Positions 1 to 6,400 of a DNA stretch of 8,501 bases are shown here, in pieces. The position numbers and the translations under genes are program-made. Under the pieces are notes generated by a model. That model was given only the letters and a program-made list of their open reading frames with translations, made no database searches and was not told the origin of the DNA. Within the stretch, counting starts at the first letter, position 1. Each line of letters starts with the position of its first letter. Origin of the DNA: Chloroflexota bacterium (GTDB taxonomy: Bacteria > Chloroflexota > Dormibacteria > Aeolococcales > Aeolococcaceae); contig JAQBPI010000081.1 of the NCBI GenBank assembly GCA_028287605.1, positions 1 through 8,501 on the forward strand. Reading direction: 5' to 3'.

Positions 1-247
1 CCGGCGCCTGCGGGCCCGCGACGGCAGTGCCGCCGGCGGAGCTCGCGGCGCCTCCCGGGGTGCCGGGGACCGGGTCCGGGGGGAGGGCGGTGGCCGGCGT
101 CCCGCCGGTGACGGGGCTGACCACGCCGAGCGCGGTGCGGTCGTAGACCGGGTGCGCGAAGCGCCAGGAGACGACGCCGCCGAGGCCCAGGGTGGTGACG
201 ATCGCGACCGTCAGGAAGACGACGACGACCCGCTCGCGCAGCTCCAC
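1..247 (-). CDS. N-terminal part of a membrane-anchored or secreted protein (partial, runs off left edge)
   Basis: Reading the minus strand from a GTG at 247-245 gives 82 uninterrupted codons to the window edge. A GGAGG at 259-255 lies 7 nt upstream of this GTG, which decides the start; a second GTG two bases further upstream is in another frame. The product begins MELRERVVVV, followed by a hydrophobic stretch at about residues 7-27 (signal anchor or uncleaved signal peptide), then WRFAHPVYDRTALGVVSPV, then a Pro/Ala/Gly/Ser-rich linker from about residue 48 to the edge. No lipobox cysteine is seen. The layout (short cytoplasmic N-terminus, one membrane segment, flexible linker) fits an exported or membrane-tethered protein whose functional domain lies outside the window. 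I do not recognise the family. It is divergent from the hydratase gene. Confidence 0.7.
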   Translation of the reverse strand, partial: MELRERVVVVFLTVAIVTTLGLGGVVSWRFAHPVYDRTALGVVSPVTGGTPATALPPDPVPGTPGGAASSAGGTAVAGPQAP

Positions 248-385
248 ACGAGAACCTCCGTTCACTTGTGACGCCGCGCGCCACGCCGTGAGGATAGCCG
301 CCCGACTGCGCCGTCCGCCTCGGGGGCATCGAGGGGAGGCCTTCGGGCAAGATGTGGTCGGCAGTCCAACCACTGGGAGAGCGGC
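248..385. promoter_or_regulatory. Divergent intergenic region between the membrane protein gene and the hydratase gene
   Basis: These 138 nt separate two divergent starts and so should hold both promoters. A small inverted repeat, TCAC-TT-GTGA, lies at 262-271 just upstream of the minus-strand Shine-Dalgarno (259-255). On the plus side the Shine-Dalgarno of the hydratase gene is GGGAG at 375-379, 6 nt before its ATG. I could not pick a convincing -35/-10 pair for either direction, so promoter placement is inferred only from the gene arrangement. Confidence 0.4.
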
Positions 386-838
386 ATGGAGCGGTTCGAG
401 AGCCCCGAGGCACTGCGCGCGGCGCAGGGCAGCCACCTCGGTCACAGCGGCTGGCGCGAGATCACCCAGGACCAGGTGAACCGCTTCGCCGACGCCACCG
501 GCGACCACCAGTGGATCCACGTCGACGTCGAGCGCGCCGCCTCCGGGCCCTTCGGCGGCACCATCGCCCACGGGTTCCTCACCCTGTCGATGCTCCCGGA
601 GATGATCTTCGAGCTGCTCCAGGTCGACGGGGTCGGCATGGTCATCAACTACGGGCTCAACCGGGTGCGCTTCGTGACCCCGGTGCGCGTCGGCTCGAGG
701 ATCCGCGCCGGCGCCGAGCTCAGCGCCGTCGAGGAGGTCAAGGGCGGGCTGCAGGCGACGGTGACGGTGACCTTCGAGATCGAGGGTGTGGAGAAGCCCG
801 CCTGCGTCGCCGAGTCGCTGATGCGCTTCTACGTCTAG
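386..838 (+). CDS. MaoC-family (R)-specific enoyl-CoA hydratase, Rv0130/HtdZ-like
   Basis: Predicted 150-aa single hot-dog-fold enzyme that adds water to trans-2-enoyl-CoA to give (R)-3-hydroxyacyl-CoA, acting in the cytoplasm in fatty-acid or polyketide-type acyl metabolism. The hydratase-2 motif is visible at about residues 34-52 as FADATGDHQWIHVD followed by ERAA; D40 and H45 are the expected catalytic pair. Next comes the family segment GPFGGTIAHGFLTLSML (about 54-70), then INYGLNRVRF and the C-terminal ACVAESLMRF. From memory, length and motifs match Mycobacterium tuberculosis Rv0130 (HtdZ) closely over the whole protein. The ATG at 386 has GGGAG 6 nt upstream. The gene stands alone, 215 nt before the transporter operon with a hairpin between, so co-transcription is uncertain. 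The physiological acyl-CoA substrate cannot be read from the sequence. Confidence 0.93.
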   Translation: MERFESPEALRAAQGSHLGHSGWREITQDQVNRFADATGDHQWIHVDVERAASGPFGGTIAHGFLTLSMLPEMIFELLQVDGVGMVINYGLNRVRFVTPVRVGSRIRAGAELSAVEEVKGGLQATVTVTFEIEGVEKPACVAESLMRFYV

Positions 839-893
839 CAGCCGGCCGGCGACCCCCCGCGGCGGCAGGGCGGTGGGGGAGGGGGCCGGTCCG

Positions 894-910
894 CCCCGGG
901 CTGCCCGGGG
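894..910 (+). terminator. GC-rich perfect hairpin after the hydratase gene, possible terminator
   Basis: CCCCGGG (894-900), loop CTG, CCCGGGG (904-910) form a perfect 7-bp stem 56 nt after the hydratase stop codon. There is no T-tract, so this is not a classical intrinsic terminator. High-GC bacteria often have such U-less hairpins after genes, and it could equally be a pause site. A second, weaker pairing of C and G runs lies upstream, around 854-878. Confidence 0.35.
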
Positions 911-941
911 AGGCCCGGGAGGCGGAGATCATGCATTTGTA

Positions 942-999
942 GGTATCAATGTCGCGAATCCGCCGGTCAGGATCAACGACCGTCGCGGCATCGGATACC
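942..999 (+). promoter_or_regulatory. Long imperfect stem-loop in the leader of the liv operon
   Basis: The two arms pair as follows: 942-947 (GGTATC) with 994-999 (GATACC), 6 bp; a 1x2 internal loop; 949-957 with 983-991, 9 bp including one G-U; a 6-nt bulge at 958-963; then CGGTC 964-968 with GACCG 978-982, 5 bp, closing a 9-nt loop AGGATCAAC. That is 20 pairs in 58 nt, ending 54 nt before the livF start. A structure this long in a short non-coding leader suggests an RNA regulatory element (attenuator, protein-binding leader) or an extended DNA operator. I do not recognise it as a known riboswitch class. No terminator or anti-terminator alternative with a U-tract is apparent. The pairing is seen directly; the regulatory role is inferred. 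Confidence 0.45.
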
Positions 1000-1053
1000 A
1001 TCCGGGGCCGCATCTGCGAGGCCACGGCCGCGCTTTGGGGGCGGGCGCATTCG

Positions 1054-1853
1054 ATGCTGACCGTACGTGAGTTGAGGGTTACCTACGGGGGCGCCGTCCA
1101 GGCCCTCCGTGGCGTCTCCCTGTCGGTTGCCGAGGGCGAGGTGGTCGCGGTGCTCGGCAGCAACGGGGCGGGCAAGACCACGCTGCTCCGCGCCATCTCG
1201 TCGACGCTGCGGATGTGCGGCGGGCACGTCACCGGCGGCACCCTCGACTTCGAGGGGCGCCGGCTCAACGGCCTGCCCCCCGCGGAGGTGGTCGACGGCG
1301 GCATCGTCCAGGTCCCCGAGGGCCGGCGCATCTTCACCCGGCTCACCGTCGAGGAGAACCTCCGCGCCGGCGGCTACAGCGTCCGCGACCGGCAGCAGCG
1401 CGCCGCCGCGCGCCGCCGCGTGCTCGAGCTCTTCCCCATCCTCGCGGAGCGCGCCGACCAGCGTGCCGGCCTGCTCTCCGGAGGCGAGCAGCAGATGCTC
1501 GCCATCGGCCGTGCGCTGATGTCCTCGCCGCGGCTGCTGCTCCTCGACGAGCCGTCGCTCGGGCTGGCCCCGCTGGTGGTGGGGAGGATCGGCGAGATCA
1601 TCGCCGAGATCAACCGCCAGGGCACCACCGTGCTGCTCATCGAGCAGAACACCACCATGGCGCTGGAGGTGGCCGCACGGGCGTTCGTGCTCGACCTGGG
1701 GCAGGTCTCGCTCACCGGCACCGCCGCCGAGCTGTCGGCGAGCACCGAGGTGCGCGACCTCTACCTCGGCCACGGCGGTGAGCGGGCGGTCGCCGAGGCG
1801 ACATCCGCCACCGGCACCGTGGCGCGCCGCCGTCTCGGGCCTGGGTGCCGTGA
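1054..1853 (+). CDS. livF: Branched-chain amino acid-type ABC transporter ATP-binding protein LivF (3' end uncertain: no in-frame stop)
   Basis: One of the two cytoplasmic ATPases of a HAAT-family importer. Numbering from the ATG at 1054: Walker A GSNGAGKT 35-42; Q-loop Q86 inside the LivF hallmark VPEGRRIF followed by LTVEENL; signature LSGGEQQ 141-147; Walker B LLLLDEP 161-167; Q198 at the H-loop (IEQN), normal for LivF. MLTVRELRVTYGG is a typical LivF start, so this ATG is preferred to an in-frame ATG at 949 within the leader stem-loop; upstream is only a loose G-rich stretch. Conserved homology ends at about residue 239 (YLG, near 1770), close to the usual family length of about 237. The oddity is that no stop follows: this frame is open through livG and ends only at the livH stop, 3642. 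The end given, 1853, is nominal. It is the TGA that would overlap the preferred livG start if one base were missing here. A caller that ignores this would report an 862-aa chimera. Confidence 0.85.
1778..1853 (+). other. livF/livG junction with two GTGA stop-start motifs out of the livF frame
   Basis: GTGA occurs at 1778-1781 and again at 1850-1853. In both, the GTG is in the livG frame and the TGA is in the third frame, not in the livF frame. The other operon junctions use exactly this kind of overlap (GTGA at 2746-2749, ATGA at 4828-4831), so one of these two is probably the intended junction. Between them the livF frame still looks coding for about 17 codons (A/T-rich residue content AVAEATSATGTVA, 16 of 17 codons with G/C at the third position). 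It then turns Arg-rich near 1828, as expected after a lost or gained base. Confidence 0.5.
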
Positions 1854-2749
1854 GCGGCGCCGCGTCCCACCCCACCCTCGCGGTGAGCGGCATCACCGTC
1901 CGCTTCGCCGGTCTGACCGCGCTCGACGACGTCTCCTTCGAGGTCGAGCCGGGCACCGTCCACGCCCTCATCGGGCCCAACGGCGCGGGCAAGTCGACGA
2001 TGTTCAACGTCCTCTCCGGCGTCTACCGGCCGGTGGCGGGATCCGTGAGCTTCGGCGGCGTCGAGCTGGTGGGCCTGCCACCCCACGCCATCGCCGGCCT
2101 GGGGGTGGCGCGCACCTTCCAGAACATCGCCCTCTTCCCCGCCGCGACGGTGGAGGAGAACCTGATGCTGGGCCGCCACCACCTCACCCGTGCCGGCTTC
2201 ATCGGCGCTGGGCTGCGGCTGCCCTTCGCGATCCGCGAGGACCGCCGGCACCGCGCCCGGGTCACCGAGATCGCCGAGTTCCTGGGCATCGGCGGGCTGC
2301 TCCAGCTTCCCGCCGGCGACCTCTCGTACGGGGACCAGAAGCGGGTGGAGATGGCCCGGGCGCTGTGCGTGGAGCCCGCCATCCTGCTGCTCGACGAGCC
2401 GGTCGCCGGCATGGACGCCGCCGAGACCGGGCAGGTCGCCACCGCCATCCGCGACATCCGCGAGGGGCTGGGCATCTCCATCCTGCTCGTGGAGCACGAC
2501 ATGGGCCTGGTCATGGGCATCGCCGACCGGGTGACCGTGCTGGACTTCGGCCGGCGCATCGCCGACGGCGCGCCGGCGCGGGTGCGCTCCGACCCGGAGG
2601 TGATCCGCGCCTACCTCGGCACCGGACACAACGGCGCCGCCGCGCCCGCCGCCACCCCGCCGTCCGCCAGCTCCCCACCGCCCGTGCCGTCGCCGGCAGA
2701 TGCGTCCCCGGCCTGGGCGTGGAACGAGAACGAGGAACCGCCGTCGTGA
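1850..2749 (+). CDS. livG: Branched-chain amino acid-type ABC transporter ATP-binding protein LivG
   Basis: Second ATPase of the importer, 299 aa from the GTG at 1850. This start is preferred because LAVSGITVRFAGLTALDDVSF is where LivG homology normally begins. The earlier GTG at 1778 would add 24 residues rich in Pro and Arg. Motifs: Walker A GPNGAGKST 42-50; Q-loop in ARTFQNIALFP (Q91); signature LSYGDQKR 158-165, the usual LivG variant of LSGGQ; Walker B ILLLDEP 178-184; H-loop H216 in LLVEHDMGLVM. After AYLG (about 258) there is an unusual tail of about 40 residues rich in Pro, Ala and Ser, ending NENEEPPS; E. coli LivG (255 aa) lacks it. The TGA stop overlaps the livH GTG in a GTGA. It pairs with LivF on LivH/LivM. 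Substrate specificity lies in the binding protein, not here. Confidence 0.93.
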   Translation: MSGAASHPTLAVSGITVRFAGLTALDDVSFEVEPGTVHALIGPNGAGKSTMFNVLSGVYRPVAGSVSFGGVELVGLPPHAIAGLGVARTFQNIALFPAATVEENLMLGRHHLTRAGFIGAGLRLPFAIREDRRHRARVTEIAEFLGIGGLLQLPAGDLSYGDQKRVEMARALCVEPAILLLDEPVAGMDAAETGQVATAIRDIREGLGISILLVEHDMGLVMGIADRVTVLDFGRRIADGAPARVRSDPEVIRAYLGTGHNGAAAPAATPPSASSPPPVPSPADASPAWAWNENEEPPS

Positions 2750-3642
2750 AGGACTTCGTCCAGTTCGTGTTCAACGGCCTGTCGCTGGGCTCGATCTACG
2801 CGCTCCTCGCCCTCGGCTTCGTGGTCATCTTCAAGGCCACCGAGGTGGTGAACTTCGCCCACGGCAGCATCCTCGCGCTGGGCGCGTATGCCATCTCGCG
2901 CTTCAGCTTCAACAGCCACATCGAGTTCTACCTGGCGGTGCTGCTCGGGGTCGCCATCGCCGCGCTGCTGGCGTTCGTCATCGAGCGCGGCCTGGTGCGC
3001 ACCATGGCGGGGCGCTCGGTGATCGCGGTCAGCATCATGACCATCGGCGTCGACCTGATCGTGCGCACCGAGACCACCCGGCGGATCGGGGTCGACGTGC
3101 TCACCCTCGGCGACCCCTGGCGCGACGGCATCGTCCACGTCGCCGGCCTCACCGTCCCCACCGCACGGGTGTGGGCGATCGTCACCGCGCTGGTCATCCT
3201 CGCCGCGTTCTTCGCCTGGTTCAAGTTCTCCTCGTTCGGGGTCGCGATGCGCGCCTCCGCCGAGGACTCCGAGACCGCCTCGCTGATGGGCATCCGCATG
3301 GGTCGGATCTCGGCGGTCGCCTGGGTGCTCGCCGGCGCCCTCGCCGCCGTCGCCGGCGTCTTCCTCACCGCCTTCCCCAGCGCCGGGCTGGACGCGAGCA
3401 CCGGCGACGTGGCGCTGCGCGCCTTCCCCGCCGCCATCCTCGGCGGCCTCGACTCCACCGGCGGCGCTGTGGTCGGCGGGCTGATCATCGGGGTCGCCGA
3501 GGTGCTCACCGCCGGCTACCAGTCGGACCTCACCGTCCTGGGCCGCGGCTTCGACCAGGTGATGCCCTACGTGGTGATGGTGGCGGTGCTCCTGGTGCGG
3601 CCCACCGGGCTCTTCGGCACCCGCGAGGCCACCCGTGTCTGA
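2746..3642 (+). CDS. livH: Branched-chain amino acid-type ABC transporter permease LivH
   Basis: Inner-membrane permease subunit, 298 aa, forming the channel with LivM. The opening FNGLSLGSIYALLALGF, then NFAHGSILALGAY (about 36-48), is the LivH signature. Hydrophobic segments lie at about 12-30, 38-52, 61-80, 92-107, 142-160, 187-210, 224-252 and 270-286, agreeing with a LivH-type polytopic protein. The cytoplasmic coupling helix that contacts the ATPases is visible as MRASAEDSETASLMGI (about 168-183). The GTG start at 2746 overlaps the livG stop and has GAGGAA at 2732-2737, 8 nt upstream. The C-terminus ends PTGLFGTREATRV, with the typical RPTGLFG motif. It is in the same reading frame as livF, which is why the unterminated livF frame runs into it. 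Confidence 0.94.
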   Translation: MKDFVQFVFNGLSLGSIYALLALGFVVIFKATEVVNFAHGSILALGAYAISRFSFNSHIEFYLAVLLGVAIAALLAFVIERGLVRTMAGRSVIAVSIMTIGVDLIVRTETTRRIGVDVLTLGDPWRDGIVHVAGLTVPTARVWAIVTALVILAAFFAWFKFSSFGVAMRASAEDSETASLMGIRMGRISAVAWVLAGALAAVAGVFLTAFPSAGLDASTGDVALRAFPAAILGGLDSTGGAVVGGLIIGVAEVLTAGYQSDLTVLGRGFDQVMPYVVMVAVLLVRPTGLFGTREATRV

Positions 3643-4831
3643 GGTCGCCGTCAGCAGCCTCGAGAGCGCGGCCGGCGCCGCCGTCGCCGGCGGCCGCGGC
3701 CGCTCCGGCCGGCGGACACTGGTGGCGCGGGTCGGGGTGGTGGTGCTCGTCGCCCTCGTCCCCCTGGCGCTGGGCACCATCGACACCGAGGGCCAGGACT
3801 TCTGGCTGCAGGCGGGGGTGTTCGCCTTCGCGGCGATGATCGCCGCGCTCGGGCTCACGCTGCTGGTCGGCGGTGCCGGGCAGCTGTCGCTGGCGCACTC
3901 GTTCTTCGTCGCCATCGGGGCCTACGCCTACACCTACCTCTCCTCGGCGACCAGGGGCACCGGCACGACCATCGCGTCGTCGATCCAGGGCGGCTTCGGG
4001 CTGCCCACCCCGGTGGCGATGGTCGGCGCGGTGCTCATCGCCGGGCTGGCCGGCCTGCTCTTCAGCCCCATCTCCTCGCGGCTGCGCGGCATCTACCTCG
4101 GCGTCGCCTCGCTGGGGCTCGTCTTCGTCGGCCTCCACGTCGCCTTCAACGCGCAGAAGGTGAGCGGCGGCTTCAACGGTCGGGACGTGCCCGACTTCAA
4201 CCTCCTCGGCTTCGCCTTCGACACCTCCCCGCTCAGCGTCCTCGGGGTCGGCTTCACCCGCAACAGCAAGCTCTGGTACCTCGGCCTCGCCTGCGTGGTG
4301 CTCGCCTACGTGTACTACGTCAACGTCCTCGAGGGGCGGCCCGGACGGGCGCTGCGCTGCCTGCGCGACAGCGAGGTGGCCGCGTCGGTGCTGGGGGTGA
4401 ACGTGGTGCGCTACAAGGCGTACGCCTTCACCCTCTCGTCGATGTACGCCGGCCTCGGCGGCGTCATCCTGGCGCTCGCCTACCACCATATCGTCCCCGA
4501 CACCTTCGGCCTGGGGCTGACGGTCTCGTTCCTCGCGATGATCGTCATCGGCGGGCTGGGGTCGCCGGGTGGCGCCCTGGTCGGTGCGCTGTTCGTCACC
4601 GCACTGCCCCTCCTGCTGGCGAAGTACAGTGACTCCCTTCCCTTTCTCGCGCCAACCGGCTCCGGCGGTGTGACCGCCGCGGTGGCCGCGCAGTTCATCT
4701 ACGGCGCCGCGGTCATCCTGCTGCTGGTCTTCGAGCCCGGCGGTGTGGCGGCGCTCGCGCGGCGCGTGCCCCGGCTTGCATCCAGACTTCGTCGATCCCC
4801 TCATTCATCCACCCAGAAGGAGGCAGCATGA
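3635..4831 (+). CDS. livM: Branched-chain amino acid-type ABC transporter permease LivM
   Basis: Second permease subunit, 398 aa. The GTG at 3635 overlaps the last 8 nt of livH, with GAGG at 3624-3627, 7 nt upstream. A cytoplasmic Ala/Gly-rich N-terminus (1-27) precedes the first membrane helix (about 29-47). The LivM signature LGLTLLVGGAGQLSLAHSFF lies at about 72-91, followed by IGAYAY. Further helices lie at about 125-143, 152-171, 213-229, 262-283, 293-307, 312-329 and 347-366. The coupling helix for the ATPase is RDSEVAASVLGVNVVRYK (about 244-261), and IGGLGSPGGALVGALF (about 305-320) is typical. The C-terminus ends in FEPGGVAALARR plus a basic Ser/Arg-rich tail. The stop overlaps the next gene's start as ATGA, so translation of the binding protein is probably coupled. 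Confidence 0.93.
   Translation: MSEVAVSSLESAAGAAVAGGRGRSGRRTLVARVGVVVLVALVPLALGTIDTEGQDFWLQAGVFAFAAMIAALGLTLLVGGAGQLSLAHSFFVAIGAYAYTYLSSATRGTGTTIASSIQGGFGLPTPVAMVGAVLIAGLAGLLFSPISSRLRGIYLGVASLGLVFVGLHVAFNAQKVSGGFNGRDVPDFNLLGFAFDTSPLSVLGVGFTRNSKLWYLGLACVVLAYVYYVNVLEGRPGRALRCLRDSEVAASVLGVNVVRYKAYAFTLSSMYAGLGGVILALAYHHIVPDTFGLGLTVSFLAMIVIGGLGSPGGALVGALFVTALPLLLAKYSDSLPFLAPTGSGGVTAAVAAQFIYGAAVILLLVFEPGGVAALARRVPRLASRLRRSPHSSTQKEAA
4815..4823 (+). promoter_or_regulatory. Strong Shine-Dalgarno sequence for the binding-protein gene
   Basis: AGAAGGAGG ends 4 nt before the ATG at 4828 and lies inside the end of livM. It is the closest match to the anti-Shine-Dalgarno consensus in the operon; the other genes have only GAGG-like sites or none. 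This fits the need for more binding protein than permease or ATPase. Confidence 0.7.
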
Positions 4832-6090
4832 GACCACGTGTACGCACCTGGAGATCCGTTGCACTCGCCACCACCGGTGTGCTGGCGATCGCCGCCTGCG
4901 GCAGCAGCGGCAGCACCGGCGGCAGCGCATCCACCCCCGGCATCCCCACCGGCCCCGGGGTGACCTCGAGCAAGATCACGCTCGGCGTGCTCACCGATCT
5001 CACCGGCGCGTTCGCGGCGCTGGGAAAGTCGGTCACCCAGGGCGCCACCCTGTACTGGCAGGACCAGAACAAGAAGGGCGGCGTGTGCGGTCGCACCGTC
5101 GAGCTGCTCACCAAGGATCATGGCTACAACGTCCAGAACGCGGTGTCCCTCTACACCTCGATGCAGCCGCAGGTGCTCGCATTCCAGGAGCTGCTGGGAT
5201 CGCCGATGACCGCGGCGCTGCTGAACAGCATCGCAAGCGACACCGTCATCACCCAGCCGGTGTCGTGGTCCTCGAAGCTGCTCTCGAATCCCTTCGTCGT
5301 CCTGAGCGGCACCAGCTACGACCTCGAGATGATCGACGGCCTCGACTGGCTGATGAAGAACAGGGGCCTCAAGACCGGTGACAAGGTCGGCCACATCTAC
5401 CTCGAGGGCGAGTACGGCGAGGACGGCCTGCTGGGCACGACCACCTTCGCGAAGGCGAACGGCCTCACCGTCGTCCCCCAGAAGATCCAGCCCACCGACA
5501 AGGACATGACCGCCCCGGTGCAGGCGATCAAGGCGGCCGGTGCGAAGTACATCATGCTGACCAGCACCCCGACCCAGGCGGCGTCCGCGGTCTCCATCGC
5601 CGAGGCCCAGGGCTTCGACGCCACCTTCATGGGCAACAACCCGACCTTCGTGCCGACCCTGCTCTCGGGGCCCGCGAAGACCGCGCTCCAGAAGCGCTTC
5701 TACCTCGCCGCCTCGTCCTCGCCGTTCGCCGGCGACGCCCCGGGTGCGAAGACCGTCCGTGACGAGTACCTCGCCGCCTATCCGCAGGAGACCCCGAACG
5801 CGGGCGTCGACTTCGGATACGGCCAAGCCGAGATCATGTACGCGATCCTCAACGCGGCGTGCACCGGCGGGTCGCTGGAGCGGTTGGCGCTGCTGAAGGC
5901 CTTCCAGAAGCTGAACAGTGTCGACACCCAGGGCCTGATCGCCCCGCTGGACTTCTCGAAGCCCGGGCAGCCGCCGGCCCGCCAGGCCTACGTGCTGCAG
6001 CCGGACTCCGCTCTCCAGGGCGGTCTCAAGGTGGCCCAGCCCCTCTTCGCCGCTCCGCTGGCGGAGACCTACAAGTGCCCCTGCCTCTGA
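4828..6090 (+). CDS. livK: Branched-chain amino acid-type ABC transporter substrate-binding lipoprotein
   Basis: Extracytoplasmic solute receptor of the importer, 420 aa. It has a lipoprotein signal peptide: basic MRPRVRTWR, a hydrophobic core at about 11-23, and lipobox IAAC with C24 as the lipidated residue. A Gly/Ser/Thr/Pro linker (25-46) tethers the protein. The mature Peripla_BP_6-type domain starts KITLGVLTDLTGAFAALGK (about 49-67) and runs to about 400; segments such as VGHIYLEGEYGEDGL (about 187-201) and DFGYGQAEIMYAI (about 328-340) mark the two lobes. The ligand may be a branched-chain amino acid, another amino acid, an amide, urea or an aromatic acid; this family varies and the sequence does not decide. 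The protein ends ETYKCPCL, an unusual Cys-Pro-Cys two residues from the C-terminus; other cysteines are C87 and C345. It is last in the operon, coupled to livM by ATGA and followed by hairpins. Confidence 0.93.
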   Translation: MRPRVRTWRSVALATTGVLAIAACGSSGSTGGSASTPGIPTGPGVTSSKITLGVLTDLTGAFAALGKSVTQGATLYWQDQNKKGGVCGRTVELLTKDHGYNVQNAVSLYTSMQPQVLAFQELLGSPMTAALLNSIASDTVITQPVSWSSKLLSNPFVVLSGTSYDLEMIDGLDWLMKNRGLKTGDKVGHIYLEGEYGEDGLLGTTTFAKANGLTVVPQKIQPTDKDMTAPVQAIKAAGAKYIMLTSTPTQAASAVSIAEAQGFDATFMGNNPTFVPTLLSGPAKTALQKRFYLAASSSPFAGDAPGAKTVRDEYLAAYPQETPNAGVDFGYGQAEIMYAILNAACTGGSLERLALLKAFQKLNSVDTQGLIAPLDFSKPGQPPARQAYVLQPDSALQGGLKVAQPLFAAPLAETYKCPCL

Positions 6091-6110
6091 CCGGGCGGGG
6101 TCACTGACGG

Positions 6111-6135
6111 GGGGGCGGCGCCCGGCGCCGCCCCC
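6111..6135. terminator. GC-rich hairpin 1 after the liv operon, probable terminator
   Basis: GGGGGCGGCG (6111-6120), loop CCCGG, CGCCGCCCCC (6126-6135) make a perfect 10-bp all-GC stem 20 nt after the stop of the binding-protein gene. No T-tract follows (TCATCC). Position, stability and the convergent gene arrangement favour a transcription terminator or mRNA 3'-end stabiliser. Confidence 0.6.
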
Positions 6136-6148
6136 TCATCCGGGCGCA

Positions 6149-6166
6149 CCCTGCCGGCGGGCAGGG
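6149..6166. terminator. Hairpin 2 after the liv operon
   Basis: CCCTGCC (6149-6155), loop GGCG, GGCAGGG (6160-6166) form a perfect 7-bp stem directly following hairpin 1. It probably belongs to the same terminator region and would also fold in transcripts from the opposite strand. Confidence 0.5.
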
Positions 6167-6167
6167 G

Positions 6168-6188
6168 ACCACCCCGGGAAGGGGTGGT
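6168..6188. terminator. Hairpin 3 after the liv operon
   Basis: ACCACCCC (6168-6175), loop GGGAA, GGGGTGGT (6181-6188) form a perfect 8-bp stem starting one base after hairpin 2 ends. It is followed by ATTGGG, with no T-run. As a symmetric structure between convergent units it could terminate transcription in both directions. Confidence 0.5.
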
Positions 6189-6400
6189 ATTGGGACGCGC
6201 AGCACGTGTGCCGATCGCCGCTCCAGTTGCAGCAGAGCGGGGTGCCCGGCGCCGGCAGATTGCAGCCAGCCAGCGCGGCACGCTTGACCGTCACAGGGGG
6301 GTGGCGGCCGCGCGTCCCACCAGATAAGACAGGCGAGCCCTGCCGGTTGTTTCAGCGCGGCGGCCCTGACCTGGGAGGAGGTTGCCCCGGGTGGACCTCT
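6189..6400. other. Non-coding stretch between the convergent liv operon and two-component genes
   Basis: Together with the hairpins this makes a gap of about 310 nt without a gene. No open frame here has protein-like composition or a Shine-Dalgarno sequence. An inverted repeat GAGGT (6378-6382) / ACCTC (6395-6399) with a 12-nt centre sits just beyond the response-regulator stop codon and may act as a weak terminator for that minus-strand unit. A TTGACC at about 6283 resembles a -35 box but has no matching -10. Otherwise nothing recognisable is present. Confidence 0.45.

Noticed and set aside
262..269. TCACTTGT shared with the minus strand at 8266-8259 upstream of the kinase gene, as if both were sites for one regulator
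   Set aside because: A shared 8-mer between two intergenic regions of about 140 nt, counting both strands, is expected by chance more often than not.
1054..3642. A single 862-residue LivF-LivH fusion protein
   Set aside because: The middle of about 300 residues is livG read in the wrong frame (Arg/Pro/His-rich). LivG is intact in its own frame, and livH has its own Shine-Dalgarno and overlapping GTG start.
2611..4804. Long open frames on the strand opposite livH and livM, over 420 codons each
   Set aside because: Their products are dominated by Gly, Asp, Glu, His, Ala and Arg with no domain-like pattern. They are expected shadows opposite high-GC genes, and the plus-strand permeases are unmistakable.
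6283..6288. TTGACC as a -35 promoter element in the convergent intergenic region
   Set aside because: No -10 element at 16-18 nt (the sequence there is all G/C), and no plus-strand gene follows.
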